A stretch of 64,000 nucleotides of DNA from Sphagnum compactum (taxonomy: Eukaryota > Bryophyta > Sphagnopsida > Sphagnales). This document shows, in pieces, positions 1 to 16,559 of this stretch; the first letter of the stretch is position 1; each line of letters begins with the position of its first letter. The notes under the pieces are model-generated. The model was not told the DNA's origin. It made no database searches and saw only the letters and a program-made list of their open reading frames with translations. Made by a program: the position numbers and the translations under genes. The stretch spans positions 10,191,863-10,255,862 of the forward strand of contig OZ234496.1 of NCBI GenBank assembly GCA_965153455.1. Reading direction: 5' to 3'.

Positions 1-807
1 CACCATATTCAAGAACAATATCACTAGATTGCAAAGAAAAATTCCACAAATGTATTGATGTGAATGAAAAAATATTATGTCTATTTGGTTAAAACCAAAG
101 CAAATGATTTTGATGTGTTCATTTTCCTAACACATTTAAATCCCATTAGTATCATCACATGGTTTCAAAACACATTTTTTGCTCTTCATTCGTAATTGTG
201 CGTAAATATTAAGATACATAACAATATGACCTAAGCCCCTAACTACAACAATCAACTTGAATCTTGTTCCCATTTTGATGAAATTTTAAAACAACAAAAA
301 TATTAAGAAAACAAGTTTAATATTGCAAATGGATATTTACCCTAGGCTTGATGCATCATGTTTTAAGTTGGGTTATCATGAATTATCTTCAAAAGTTGTG
401 GTTAGAATAACTCTTGTAAATAGACAATAATTGAACTTTGATTCCAAACCCTAAATATAAATTGTGTAACAAAATCTTAATGGAACTTAATGAATCTTCT
501 TAGCAACTCATTCAGTTCAAAGAGATTAAATTAAAAAATCAATTTTTTTTCCGATCAAAATTTTCCTTAATTATAATGTGAAGCAAGCTAATGAATTTTT
601 TTTGCATATTTTGTGCTAACAAAATTTGGACATCAATCTGCGTCTAGTGGGTTCTATCCATCCATCCATCCTCAATCATGCATTATCAACTTTCTTTCAT
701 GCAAGAAGCAATCAAATGGACTTCAAAAGATGCAAGCCTTATATGTTATAAAGCGGATGAATAGGGCAATCGGGCACAGTGAACCAGCAGCACCCACCAG
801 TGCACCA
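1..807. other. AT-rich spacer, no gene seen
   Basis: AT-rich DNA with stops in all frames. I see no gene, RNA or clear repeat before the dispersed repeat that begins near 808. Confidence 0.6.
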
Positions 808-900
808 TGAAGGATGAATGGTAAGTGGTCAGAAAACAGTTTTCTGTTGGGTTCCAAATTCCCTAGCTAACCATGATGGTTAGCTCAGTTGCTTTTTTGT
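808..900 (+). repeat. dispersed repeat, copy 1 (partner at 14806)
   Basis: About 90 bases closely match 14806-14895 in the same orientation. Both copies carry a GGATGAATG-TAAGTGGTCAG block, an ACAGTTTTCTG block, and end in GGTTAGCTCAGTTGCTTTTTT. The family is not identified. The T-rich end could be a poly(T) tail of a retroposed sequence read on the opposite strand, but that is inference. Confidence 0.7.
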
Positions 901-1198
901 TTTTTTTTCTACCTACCTACTAACAACAACCCCACAAGGAAGGAAGTTGTTAGTAGGAAGGTAGTAAAAACAGACCTTCCTTATGTATAAACCATCTATC
1001 TACTTACCTAGTATTACCTATTTTCCTACCTATGTACCTATATATATGAGACCTATTTTCCTACAGAATTGGTTACCAAGGTGAAACCAAATATTAACTC
1101 AGTTGAGATTCATTCATCCATAACTGAGTAAGAATGGGCATTCAGTGGATGGATGGTGAACTCGTGGGTGTATTTTAAAAAAGAAAAATGAAAATAGG

Positions 1199-1376
1199 GT
1201 GAAAGGAGGTAGGGAGCGAGGGAGAAGAGGAAGAGGAGGAGGTGGTCGGGGGGTGTTTTGCCGGGTCGTCAGTACAGTAGTAGTAACGGGAGTTTGGGGG
1301 AGTTTTGGTAGCACATCGGCTTCGCGCGGGGGGGGGGGGCGGGGGCGGAGGTTGTGGTTTGTTGCTACTACGGCAC
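1199..1376 (+). promoter_or_regulatory. probable 5' leader of the E2 gene
   Basis: G/A-rich sequence directly upstream of the E2 start codon, ending in a 12-base G run (1328-1339) and a GC-rich block. Position and composition suggest the 5' UTR. The transcription start is not visible. Confidence 0.4.
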
Positions 1377-4608
<3,232 letters not shown>

Positions 4609-5720
4609 GATGAAAAACATGCACAGCACAACAGGATATGCAAGATGTACATCATGTCAGTTCTTTTTGGGGTGGGAGACAATGATGATGATTGTTGCAC
4701 CCAGAGTGTATTGATGGAGAACTGAAACATTTTCTGCCTCTGGTCACGGGTTTAGTGAACTATGGTTTGAAGTCCCAATATATGTCTAGGGTTCCTGACA
4801 TGTACCTGAGGTTAAGTAGTCAGGGTCTTTGTCAGTCTCAGGTTAGGGGAGATAGTGTCCTAATGCCTTCATCTGTGTCCATCCCTTCTTGCAGATCCTG
4901 GAGTTATAAGCTTCCTGCAGCTTTGCTAATCCCTGCACTTGGGTGACATCTTGCTGTGTTTGATTGATTGCTGGCTGTGTGGCAGGGAGTTGTCGTCTGT
5001 GCCACTGCAGCACAGGCAAATCTGTCATGCATTGTGGTCAATTTGCATTGTTCTGTCCGTGTTTTCTGTTCACTGTTTTGTCCTTATATTTGTGAGGGAG
5101 AACTATTATGGGGTATCTGAAAAGGATGTAATGGTACTTGCTTAACTCTGGTGAAACTCACTTTGCTTCTACATTGTGGAGGACTGTCTACTTTATATCT
5201 TGTCCCAACAGGTCTTTTGCTGGCTGAAGCCATCCGAGTTCTTTGTTCTTTGTGAAAGCCAACTGGGTGTCAACTTCCAGCTTGAGTGCGTTGTGGATCG
5301 CATGGTTGATGCACAATGCAGGTTTGTACTTCAGCTGCTAGAAATTAAAGTTGATAAATGCTTGTGTTGAGGCCTGGCAAGCCTTTGATGGATGGTCAAT
5401 ATGGTTGTCACCAAGAATTTGTGATGTTGATGTCTGGCGACTTATTATTTTCAAAGGCATGTACTTGTGTTGTGTATATATTGAAAATGTATCCTTGTGT
5501 TGTTCCTTGTCTAGCAGGAGGGTGGTCCCATAATGTATGCATTTTGGTTTGCAAACACCAACTTATTACTTTCATGTCTGATGGTCTCAACAGAAATTGT
5601 TAAGCATAGTGTGAAATATCAGTGGTCAAGTTTCAGGACACTGCCATTTCAGGAAATGGAATGTTTGTGCCTGAGGTGTTTCATTTTCTGAAATGTCCCA
5701 TGGTTTTAGGCTCTAAAATG
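4609..5720 (+). other. E2 3' UTR and downstream spacer
   Basis: Moderate-GC sequence after the E2 stop codon. Part is probably 3' UTR. I find no conserved reading frame; the short ORFs here lack recognisable domains. Confidence 0.4.
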
Positions 5721-5908
5721 TGCTCTCTAAATACACTAGAAAAATGTGAAAAAAACAATGGAAAAGAAACCACTCTTGAAGTGATGGTATGAGTGTCAAT
5801 GTGGAAATCTTGCGTGCTCTTTAAATACACTAAAAAAATATGAAAAAAACAATGGAAAAGAAAGCAATCTTGAAGTGATGGTATGAAAGATTAATGTGGA
5901 AATCTTGT
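5721..5908 (+). repeat. two-copy tandem duplication, period 94
   Basis: A unit beginning TGCTCTCTAAATACACT at 5721 recurs at 5815 with a few substitutions. Both copies contain AAAAAACAATGGAAAAGAAA and GTGATGGTATGA. Confidence 0.85.
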
Positions 5909-7596
5909 GAAGATCATTGCCAAATGTAGTAATAAACTCATGATTCTTGGATAAAATGAAAGCTTTTATGTTCAATTTCACTTATAGAATGAATGTTTGG
6001 ACTACATATGTGGTATTACAAACACTCTTGCCATGTTGGATTAGAGTTTGTAAAACAATTGAGAGTATTACAAATGTTAGGTTGCAATGTTAAAGATTAG
6101 AGGTAACATAAAACATGAGGGTAATGCAAAAGCCCCTACCATGTCATCTTAGAATTTGCAAAAAAAAATGATGTTATTGTGTTACCTTAGCCTTTATATT
6201 TCCATATACAATTATAATTGCAAATAATGAAGGTATTGCATTCATTTTGCCATTTTGTCATTTATGATCAACATGCTAATCACGTGTAGAGGTCATTGTA
6301 TGTATATTTTAGAAAGCATTTCGAATAAAAGGGTAATTTTTTTTAGTTTGTTATGAAATATAATATATTTTGAGTTTATTTTAGATATGTTTTAGAATAT
6401 ATTAGATATAATTTAAGTATATTTTTTAAATGAATTATAGGAAATCTATTTATTTATATTTATTTAATTTAAAAATTTCCAATATATTACACCTTATATT
6501 ATTTTGCACATTGTTTGGAATAAAATGAAAGTGACCTCCTTGAGATGATTGAAGTGATAAAAAAATGAGGACAATGAATTTTGCAAACTCCACATCATTT
6601 AAGTCCCTTTATATGGAGGTTGATAATTTTAATATGTAGCGTAGGTTAAAGTATTGCAAATGTGCCTTTGGATTAGTACGGTATGGCCAACAAATTGAAT
6701 CCTTAATATCTTTTATCAAAATGCAAGATGGTGGAAATTCGTGTTCAAACAATCCATTAGGTCCATTGATTTCACTTTATTAAACTTCATGAAAATGTTT
6801 TTATTGAGGGAGCTTGCAAAGTAGAAGAAACAAAACAATGAGATTTTATTTTCGAAAATATATTTATGCATTGTAAGGAGTTATATAAATTTTCCACTTT
6901 ATAAGCACCCCATTTGGATTTGATGTTAATTTTTACCAAAAGGATAATCAACATAACAATTTTGCTTGAAAGATTTGTTATTAAAATGTGTGATGATATT
7001 TGTTTACCAATCATTGTTTTCATGTTTAGTGGGGAATTGACTTGTGTGTATTAAAATTTGGTTTGGTTTGATAAGGTATGTTTATTTTAATCCACCACTA
7101 ATCAACATATTTTGTGAAAATCCATGAAATTACATTTGTAAAATCCATTAATCTTTGTAATAGTATTGATGTCTTGAGTATGGTCAAATTTTATACAAGG
7201 AAGGTAAGGGTTTGATTTACTTGGGTTCATAGTACATACCCAAGTTCTTATTTGGTTCAACTATATTTATAAAACCATTTAGTATAAAACCAACACTAGG
7301 TATGCACCACAATAAGGTATGCAATAGATAGGTGCAATAAAAATATGAAAAAAAATATGTGGTTGACATTTGGGAAGCCCTCAAACATAAAAATATATAT
7401 ATATATGTGTTTTTTGATTGAAAATAGATCATATAATCCTTTCCTTATGGTTGGCTACATTATTTTTGGGCTTTATTTTGTTTACAAATATGTATGATGC
7501 ACAAACAAGTAAAACAATAAAGTATGCCCTTATTTCTTGCCCCACAATAAAACAATTTGAGGCGACATCTATTCTCCCATCTTACCTTTTGTGCAA
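5909..7596. other. AT-rich spacer, nothing recognised
   Basis: AT-rich sequence with only short chance ORFs. No domain, RNA or clear repeat was seen. Confidence 0.5.
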
Positions 7597-7665
7597 TTTT
7601 GTGATGTAGTCAAAGTGGCATCCAATCCACAAGAAGATTTAGCAAAATTTGGCTATGAATGAGAT
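7597..7665 (+). repeat. terminal segment of a dispersed TIR family (copy A)
   Basis: It begins TTTTGTGATGTAG and runs into GATTTAGCAAAATTTGGCTA. This matches the left end of the element at 15242 and the reverse complement of the right ends near 15918 and 28716. Only one end is clear here. The sequence after it, to about 8000, is diverged. Confidence 0.55.
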
Positions 7666-9780
7666 GTGAAAGTAAAAACATTTAAGGACCCTTATATATT
7701 GTTGGCTAATATATAGAAATATCAAAAAATTTAAGAACTTAAAAACTTAACAAAGTTGGACCATATTTTACATAAAAAATGCTTTGTGTAGATTGAAAGT
7801 TCTTTCTAGGTAAAAACAAAGTTATGAACATTGGCCCTAGAAAAAACGCTTGACCCTACTTGCTCGCATAAATTTTTTTTAACAATTGATAAGGGATGGT
7901 CAATTTGCTCATTAAACTTGACATTCTTTCTTACAAGAAAGCAAATTTTTTTTCATCAACTCATTTTTTTATCAATTCATTGTCATTAGTAGTGTGGAAT
8001 AATTCGAAACCCAAGTGGAATAAGATTGAAAAGAAAAAGAAATAATATAACTATTGGGATTGGTTTAAGAAAGTGGGCAAAATGATAATAATGCCTTAAT
8101 AATACTAATGCATGTAAAAAATCATGAAAATATAATCTTTATTTGTATTTGAACATTTTCTCTTGCAAAGCCTCTTAGGCATCTTACAAATAATTTGGGT
8201 AGGCTAGATCACGCTTGGGTTTAACTATACTTTGGCTTGCAAATTTAAGCTTTTTATTAGGAGGCACATTAAAACATTTGTAAGGTGGTTTTTTTTTTAA
8301 GCTAGGAACTTTAGTTTGTAAGGAACTTGCAAATTCAAATGAAATTTATGATTTTGTGTGTTGGGAAAAGGCAGCCAAAAGACATTCATTTATTTGAATG
8401 TTAGGGAAGAAGGGAGGGAGCTCAACTAATTCCTTGTGCCTAAAATTAGAATAAGGACCTTTGGCATTACCAACTTTCCCCTTGTGTAAAACATGGACTT
8501 AATTTGGAAGGACCTTGCTAAGAGTAAGGATTCCATAAATTCTTAAGATACATTCCAAGCTTGTTAAAAGATTCTACTTAGGGAAATCTCTGAAAGTACA
8601 GAAAGGTAAAACATCGGGTGGATATTGTAGCGTAGTTGGGGGGTGATTTATTGCACTAAAATTTCCTTTGCAAACAACATGCATTTCAAAAAGTTAAGGC
8701 CCACTTAATTTGGCGTTTTATTTTCAAAACATTCACTTTCATTTTCTTAAAATTTTTGGTGAAAAGTCATGGGAAAAAAATAAAAATAAAAATAAAAATC
8801 CACTTGTTGCATTATGCTTGGTAAAGTTTTGGCCACAAGCTTTATGATAATTAAAGCCTCGTGTAGGCCTTCATTTTGGTAAGCTTGCTTTATCCTACAC
8901 AAAATTGAGTTAGTGTCTTATGTGGTTAGTAAGAAGGAATATGTGATCCAACACATCCCACTAGGTTGTATCATCCATTGGAAGGCCATAATTATCACTC
9001 AGTTGTGGATGAACCACAAAATTGAGGTCACCATGTTGTGGAACCTAATTAGAGCGAACCAACACTCATTAATGCACCATGCAAGATGGATGATATTTAT
9101 ATTGGAAACATTGTTTTATTGTATTCGTATTCCATAGTTAACCATATATACTAACCATCCACATGGTTCATAAACAACTAGAAGTGTCCAATGGATGGTA
9201 CATTGGTGGTTGCTAGGTTAAGCAATGTAGACATGTTAGTGTCTGAATAATTATGGACTTAAAGAACATGCATTTGTTCATGTTTCACTTTTAACTTGTG
9301 AGTTCCAAACCCACAAAGTAGACTTTTATTCACCCCCATATAGCAATTTGTAGAGTTGGATTTAGGGTTAGAAACAAGGAAGATAAAGTCTTCCAAAGTT
9401 GGGGGAGGGGGGGGGGGGGTGTTTTTTTTTTTGTTTAATGCTTTTTGTGAACATATTGGTTTTTATGTGCAACTCAAATGCCATGTCCTATAATGAAACA
9501 TAGAAGATTTTGCATTCAAACAACATTCCACCCATTACCAAATTCACGTAGTTGATTTTAATTCACACATTCCATTTTGTGACAATGTTCATAAATGTTA
9601 ATGATCATGATTGGAGCATAATTTAATTTAATTTTTTATTTTTTGTTATGCAAATATTATTATTCCAAATTTCATAGACCTCTAAGCATTTGTTGACAAT
9701 TTAAGCCCTATCTACATCTAGATGATGCACAACAAGCCATGTGAAGGGGGGAGGGTAGCACAAATATCTAGTGAACACCT
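7666..9780. other. AT-rich spacer with a long G run
   Basis: No gene seen. It contains a G-rich run at 9401-9419 (five G, A, thirteen G) followed by a T run. Confidence 0.5.
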
Positions 9781-10200
9781 TCTTTTATCTCACACAAGCT
9801 TTTGTTCTAGCAAGCACCTTCACACACACTTTTTTTGTTTGAAGTTCTAGCAAACACCTTTTTGCACCTTTTCTCCCACAAGCCAATGAGGGAGGTAGGG
9901 GAGTGGTAGGGGCGACATGGATTTCTAGCAAGCACTTACATTTCCAACAAGTTCGTTCACCTTCAACAAGCACTTTCTTTCTTTCACTTTATTTCAAACT
10001 TTTATTTCAAGCACCTTCTTTCTTTCACTTTGTCTCAAACTTTTATTTTAAACATCTTCTCTTTCACAAAAACTTTCGTTCTAACAAACACCTTCTTTTT
10101 CATATTTCATCTCCTTCTTTCTTTCTCAACACCTTTTGTAATCTCACACAAGCTTTTGTTCCGACAATCACCTTTTTTCTTTCATTTCATCCACTTTTTT
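9781..10200 (+). repeat. degenerate pyrimidine-rich tandem repeats
   Basis: Phrases such as CACAAGCTTTTGTTC, CAAGCACCTTC, TTCTTTCACTTT and CAAACTTTTATTT recur several times in loose order. The ORFs across it (about 9903-10224) are low-complexity by-products and are not called genes. Confidence 0.55.
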
Positions 10201-10504
10201 TTATTGTCATTATTTAGAATTTGAAGATTTTCATCATCATGGTGTTTTGTAGGGGATGGTTGTTGTGTTTTGTACAAGTGTGATGTTCACAAGTGGTGTG
10301 CAAGTGGTGCTTTGTTGTTGTTTGGAACGTTGATTTAAAGCTCTTCTTTGTTATGGTGTTTTGTAAGTGATGTTTATAGTTGGTGTTTTAGTTGTATAGT
10401 TTCAGAGGTAATGTTTGTGGTGTTTAACAATGTGTGATATTGGAATTATTGGAACTAATGGTAATATTTTGTTTATAATGTGTTTATTAATGTGATCCTT
10501 GTTA

Positions 10505-10740
10505 GATCATAATTTTGTTCCTACCAAATCATAATCTTGTTTCAATTATATTCCTATTAAATCGTTTGAATACTTTTGTTGATATGATATCATATTCCTA
10601 TTTCACTTGTACTTCTATCATATCAAATTCATGTTTCATTTGTATTCTTATCAAATCCTATTTCACTTCTATTGATATTAAATCAAACTCTTGTTTCACT
10701 TGTATTCCTATTGAATTAGATTCTTATTTCATTTTGCATG
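10505..10740 (+). repeat. AT-rich minisatellite, units of about 40-50 bases
   Basis: Repeated variants of TATTTCACTTGTATTCCTAT joined by ATCAAAT-type links, at least five degenerate units. An open frame of 128 codons (10515-10901) is kept open by the repeat and has no recognisable domain. Confidence 0.6.
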
Positions 10741-10901
10741 TTCAAATCTTATTCTCAACACATTTAGCTAACAACTTTAGAAAATTTTTAAATCCTTTTT
10801 CTACACATGCTTGTAAAAAGCTCATCCTTTGTTTCAATGAAAAAGTAAGAGAGGTGAGTGGGATCTGTCCAAGTGAATTGAGATTGGGCCTTTTGAACTA
10901 G

Positions 10902-13880
10902 CTTCTTATTATGATATATGTGTTAGAAGTGTTAGTTTAGTTACTAAGTTAAGTTTTGATTATGTTAGTGTTAAGTTGGGTTATTGTAATTGATTATGGT
11001 TGAGCTTGGAACTAGTTCATGTGTGAATGGGGTTCAAATCAATTTGTGTTTGGGTTATAATTCGAAGTTGTGAGTTTTGTAATCATCTTTGATGTTTCAA
11101 AATATAAATCATTTGCAAACAAGTAAAAAATCCAAGCCCAAAACATAAAAAATAAAAAAATAATAATAAATCATTTGTAAAAAAACTTGCATAAAAACAC
11201 ATCAAATTTACAAAACAAAAAACATGGTGTGGTTTGGATAGGATGTGTCATGAGAGTGAGTTTTGTCACTTGAGATGTGTGTTGTAGACAACAATAGTTG
11301 TAAGTGCCACATGATAACACACATCACATGATTTGGGGGGGGGGGAATTAAAGGTATAGTGTTGTCTTGAATGACATGCTATGAAGTTTCAGTACTTTGA
11401 TCGTTGTAGGCTACTAATAAATGGGGTCTTATGGTTTAGGTTAGTTGTTTTCATGGAAAGAATTTGACGATTGTGGGTTAATTATGAGTATCATGCTACC
11501 AATCCCATTAACAAATGGAGATGTACCTATCTTTATACACATTCCTTACTTATATGCCTAGTTAATGTCCCATTGCCAAGTAGTGGTAGGAACAATGCTG
11601 TTCTAGAATTTTATTTTATTTTATTTTTTTGACAACTCCAACCCATTACCCATTAGAGGGATGATCACCTATGTCCTTTCAAAGTTTTAAAGTTTTCAAA
11701 CCCTCCCATTACCAAACATAGATTGGAAATGCCCAAGTGGGATCTATTTCTTACTATACACAAATGGTCACCCATTATCAAACACATTGTTCCAAATGAA
11801 CATTTCCATTGTTATGGCTTTGGGGTGCTCTAATGCTCATGACCAAACAAGCAAAATTCTTTCCATTCATGAATGGGTGGTGTTGAATTTTACAAAGAGG
11901 CTATGAAGAGAGTGATAATTTAAGAACTCTATAAACATGTTCAGCCATGAACTTGTAAAAGACAATGTGTGTGTGTGTACAACAAGAATCCTAAATTGGC
12001 CCACTTCATGAAATGAATCATGGGGGGGGGGGGGACCGTGCACAAGTGGGTACCAAAACAAAGTCTAGTACATACTTGTTATAAAAGCCGGGCTATTTTC
12101 TTCCAATGTCAATATGGAAGCCCAAAAAAGCATCAGATCGTGTTGCATAACTAATATTGGATGCAATTTGAGTACCTTAGAATCTGGAAAATACAAACAT
12201 AAACAAAGAAACATGAACACCGATGCTCAGCAAGTTGCAGGACCAGGGATGAATAACATACAAATAATGTCACCTTAACCCACCTGACCGTGCATTATTC
12301 TGGAAGGTCCATTCTCAATGCTGACATCCAAAGCCTTAAAATTGATATAGGTATTCTTGAACAACAATGCTGACATCCAACTCAGACCATTCGGGTTCAT
12401 AATCTGCTAAGGGAAGTAGATTTACTAAAGAAAAAACCAAAAACAAGGTCTGCCAACTGGGACCATTCTGGTCACGGAAGTAGAAGATTATTTGTTCTTG
12501 GTGACTAAACGATCCATGACAGACAGCCCTTGTTTCCTGGAGTAACATGTTTTACAACCATTTTGCTCGTGATCACTGAAACTTGTGACCCAGTTGCAAG
12601 CCAGTAAAAGCATATGGAATCTAAAATTGAAAAGGGAGAAAAGGTCGCCAGCTTTTTTCTGGATCCGTGGTGGATGTCAGAGTATAAAAATTGTGGTATC
12701 TATTTCAGGACAATCATCAAGCTGGCCCTGCAGCACAACTGGAGCACAATCTCCTCTCATTGTCTGTAATAAGTAATCCTTTGGTAATCAAGTCCACGCA
12801 CACGACCTAGTATATAAATTGTCATTGAGTTTTACCGTCGCTTGCTGGTTTGCCAGTTTGCATGCATGGAACTGGATGGCAATATGTAAACATGTTTTGC
12901 TTATAAGTTTATTCAATTCTCAGATGTTCATTCAACCCATTCCTGTTCTTCTTTGAAGTTTGAACCTTGAAGTCTCCTAAAGACCTACTAGCTTTTTTTT
13001 CTGAGTGTATTTGAATGTCATGTTAGAGGATGTAAAATTTTCAGCTATTTCTTTGCACGGGCATTGTGATTTTTGTAAAGCTTACCTTCCTTCTCTGTAG
13101 GGTTTATGGGTTTTGTAAAGCCTACTTCCTGGTTTTCTCACTGCCAAATCACCACAGGGCTTGCAACCCTTGAGCATGGTGAAGCCCTCAGTCACGGGCT
13201 TTTACAGGAATCAGACTCACACTCAGCTGGCCCTTGCACAGGTCCTTATGCGGCTTAACCCTGTTGCTCATGGCTTTACCCATCACATAACAAGCACACA
13301 TATGCACTTGTGACCGACCGTCTTTGTTGCACTTAAAGCTCAGGTAATCTTTACATTTGTACAAAGTTCATTAACTTGGGGATGGCTTAAATGAACTTGA
13401 GCTACAACCCATTTTAGCTACACACTTGATGAACACTTTGAGCTACAACCCATTTGAATCTCAAATTATTGGTTGTTCATAATGCTTTGCTGGGTTCTTT
13501 GTTTGTGTTTACCATTCAAGCAGTGTTGGTCATGGCCTGAGCAAATTTTTCTTTGGTATTAGTAGTAAAATGCTAACAATTGCAACTACCTACGCGTTTT
13601 ATGGTAAAACACAGTGCAATAATGCCCCATAGTATAATCTCAAGCAAGAATGGTTCTTCTTCCAGTCTTCACCCAAAATTGCAGATTCTGTGCAGAAACT
13701 TTGCCTATAAACAGCAAGCAAGCAAGCAAACAAGCTTGGTAAAGCAGCCGTGATTATTAGTCCCCTGAGTTGAGGGAACCATTATTTGTGGTTGCCAAGA
13801 GTTTTTTAGAAACAAAATAATTGAGCTCCTGAAACTTGGCTGGCAACAAATTACAAACCAAAAAGGCCACAAGAATCACC
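10902..13880. other. spacer with mixed composition, no gene recognised
   Basis: AT-rich to about 12.0 kb, with G runs at 11335-11345 and 12022-12034. From 12.1 to 13.8 kb the GC content is closer to genic, but I could not match any frame to a known family. The short phrase AATGCTGACATCCAA occurs twice near 12318 and 12367. Confidence 0.4.
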
Positions 13881-13889
13881 AACAAATGA

Positions 13890-14575
13890 AGAAGAATTTG
13901 AGAGCTAAAACTTAAAATCTCACCCACCTAACTAAGCATTCCAAACAAAAATTACTATGTTGATTCTGTGTTTTCCTTGGCATGCAAATGGGTATGTACT
14001 TAAAAAGTTGGAGAGAGTTGGACAAAATCTCAGCACCAAAAATACTTTAATTAAAAGAGAAGAAGTTGAGAGCTTAAACCCTAAAAATCTCACCATGCAA
14101 TGGCAGCCATTTTTTTGTGCAGAATTTTGCACAAAAGAAAAAAAAGAAAAAAAGAAATTGGTCACAAATTCCCTTGGGTGGTGGGGGGGGGATCGCCAAT
14201 TTCTGGAAAAAAATTGCAATTTTTTTGGCTATAATTAGACTTGGATTTTGGTTTGCAGCATTTTCTTAAAAGCATTCATTTTTCCACTTCAATGACAAAA
14301 TCCCTTTTGGAAGTTGGGATGCTCGTCGCAATTGAATACAACATAAAAAAGAAATTGTAAAATTTGAAAAAAAAAACACCACCCAAATAATGGATTTACA
14401 TATAAAAGGAAATTGAAATTGAGAGTTAAACTTAAAATCTCAGTTTTAAAAAAGGATTCCAAAAAAAAAAAAAGTAAAAAAAAAAAGAGAAAAATCCTGC
14501 TAGGAAAGTGTTGTTGATTCTGTGTTTTCCTTGCAAATAGGTAATGTACTTAAAAAGTTGGACAGATTTGGATGG
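13890..14575 (+). repeat. degenerate duplicated segment, two to three copies
   Basis: The order 'TTGAGAG-TTAAA...AAAATCTCA', then 'GTTGATTCTGTGTTTTCCTT', then 'GTACTTAAAAAGTTGGA' occurs at about 13896-14020 and again at about 14412-14565. A third partial copy lies near 14060-14095. Confidence 0.6.
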
Positions 14576-14624
14576 AAATGATTTGCACTTCCAATTCTTT
14601 TTTACTTGGCAGTGCTGGTTGTGT

Positions 14625-14755
14625 ACTACTTCTAACTATTCATCTAGCTTGTCAGTGCTGCTACTTCTTACTATTCATCCAGTAGAACTGGCTTGTCAGT
14701 GCTGTTTGTCTACTACTTCTTACTATTCATCCAGTAGAACTGGCTTGTCATGGAT
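14625..14755 (+). repeat. tandem repeat, period about 52
   Basis: CTACTTCTTACTATTCATCC plus AGTAGAACTGGCTTGTCA occurs at 14661 and 14713. A degenerate earlier copy starts near 14625. Confidence 0.8.
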
Positions 14756-14805
14756 AATGAATCATGGAGCTTCATTGCAACTTGCCCTTGCAAGGAGTGT
14801 TGCAA

Positions 14806-14895
14806 GGATGAATGATAAGTGGTCAGGAAACAGTTTTCTGGTTGAGTTCCAGTTCCCTAGCTGACCATCTTGGTTAGCTCAGTTGCTTTTTTTTT
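14806..14895 (+). repeat. dispersed repeat, copy 2 (partner at 808)
   Basis: Same family and orientation as 808-900, again ending GGTTAGCTCAGTTGCTTTTTT. Confidence 0.7.
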
Positions 14896-14933
14896 CTCAC
14901 ATTATTTATACAGCAGCGTTTTTTTTTTTTTTT

Positions 14934-14954
14934 TGGCGAAATTTCGCCAACTGG
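14934..14954. repeat. perfect palindrome TTGGCGAAATTTCGCCAA
   Basis: An 18-base perfect palindrome follows a T run. A 16-base version of the same palindrome is near 37636. Related GGCGA/TCGCC motifs are frequent at 15.3-15.9 kb and 29.6-30.0 kb. Confidence 0.8.
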
Positions 14955-15241
14955 CGACGAAAAAAAAACCCAGTGCGAGCTCTAGAAAGGAATTTTTGGG
15001 GAAAACTTCCAGAACATTCGCCATATTTCTTAGAAAAAAAAAGGAAAAAAAAAAAGGAAGAATTCGCCAGATTTAGACAGTGAGTCCGTGTAGCTCGCCT
15101 AGATTTAGGCAGGATTCAGAAAAAACTCTACTGTCCGCCTAGGACAGTCGCCATTTAATGCAAATTAAAAGCTGGGGGTCCTCGCCAGTGCACCTACCTG
15201 AGGAATTTGAAAAAAAAAAACCCGGGTTTGCTTTCTTTCAA

Positions 15242-15918
15242 TTTTTGTGATTAGTTATCCCACAAAGAGGATTTAGCCAAATTTGGCTATAGACCATATA
15301 TAAATGATAGTCAGAAAACATTTAAGAATATTTATGCTTTATATGTTTTTGGCGAATTTAAATTATTTTTTTTCTAAATTTGGCGATTAGGGCCATTCTT
15401 TTTCACAAAAATTGTTAGAATGTGTAGAATAAATAAATAAATTTCAGGTTGAAACAATGAAAATAATTTCCCCCAAAAAAAGAGCGTAGTTGACATACAG
15501 CTTTCTGTTTTTGGCGACATTTTTTGGCTACCGGACGTCCAAAAATTTTGGAAATTTTTTGGAAATTCTTAAAACTGCAAAAATTCGACAAATTTTGCTT
15601 AAAGAATTGGAAAATTCAACAAAATTTCCTAATCGCAAAATTAAAAAATAAAATAAAATAATTACAATAATTATTTTACTCATCAAAAGTTTTGCCAAAT
15701 GTTGACCTGAAAAAATATGATTTCGATCTATGCAAAAGAATTTTCATGAAAAGAATAGCCTAAATAAAACCAACAAATTTTTAATTATATGTTGGAGCAG
15801 CAGCCAAGAATAATAAAAGAATTGTTTTCTTTAAAAATAAAATCATATCTGGGTAGGTAGCCAAATTCAGCTAAAATTATTCTCTGGATAATCGCCACTT
15901 TTGGCTACATCACAAATT
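15242..15918. mobile_element. non-autonomous DNA element with imperfect terminal inverted repeats
   Basis: The left end (15242-15292: TTTTTGTGATTA ... ATTTAGCCAAATTTGGCTAT) and the reverse complement of the right end (15858-15918: AAATTTGTGATGTAGCC ... GCTGAATTTGGCTA) are alike over about 50 bases. The interior is AT-rich and non-coding. Partial copies occur at 7597, 28463 and 37440. The target duplication is not clear, so the superfamily is unassigned. Confidence 0.55.
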
Positions 15919-16172
15919 TACCTACCAAGAGTATTGCACATTGAAGGTAGTGTAGTAGGAAAGTGCACTAGGTCTGGCAATTAATAATTCACTAAATAAA
16001 TAAATAATTCATAAATAAATTTTAATCATAAATAAAAATAAAAATAAAAACTAATTTCTTAAGAAATAAATAAAAAATAAAAAATTCATTTTTTGTAGCT
16101 GGATTTAGAACCCACATTTTGCTGCTCACAGAAAGTATGTAAGTAGTGTTGTGAATTTGGCGCTGCCCAATT

Positions 16173-16312
16173 CTCTTTTGCTAAGCTAAGATTAACAATT
16201 AAAAAAAAAAAAAAAAAACAATAGTAATCCTCTTTTGCTAAGCTAAGATTAACGATAAAAAAAAAAAAAAAAAAACAATAGTAATCCTCTTTTGCTAAGC
16301 TAAGATTAATAA
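16173..16312 (+). repeat. three tandem units of about 58 bases with internal poly(A)
   Basis: CTCTTTTGCTAAGCTAAGATTAA starts at 16173, 16230 and about 16288. The first two units are followed by a long A run and ACAATAGTAATC; the third runs into AAT repeats. Confidence 0.9.
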
Positions 16313-16559
16313 TAATAAAATAATAATAAAAATAATAATAATAAGTGTTTTGTTGAGTTTTGTGGACTTTTGTTTTGTTGAGTTTTTGTGAGTTGTGTTT
16401 GTTTTTTTGGAGTTTTGTTTGTTTTGTTAAGTTTTGCTGAGTTTTGTTGGTTTTTGTTTACTTACTTCCCCACACCGAGCCTCTGTTGCGACACAATCTT
16501 CCTTTCCCCAGTTGCGCTCTCGGGGCTTCCGGTCCACAGTTTGTTTGCTCCTCTCTGAA

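Noticed and set aside
10515-10901. 128-codon ORF
   Set aside because: It spans an AT-rich minisatellite whose units lack stops in this frame; composition and repeats explain it.
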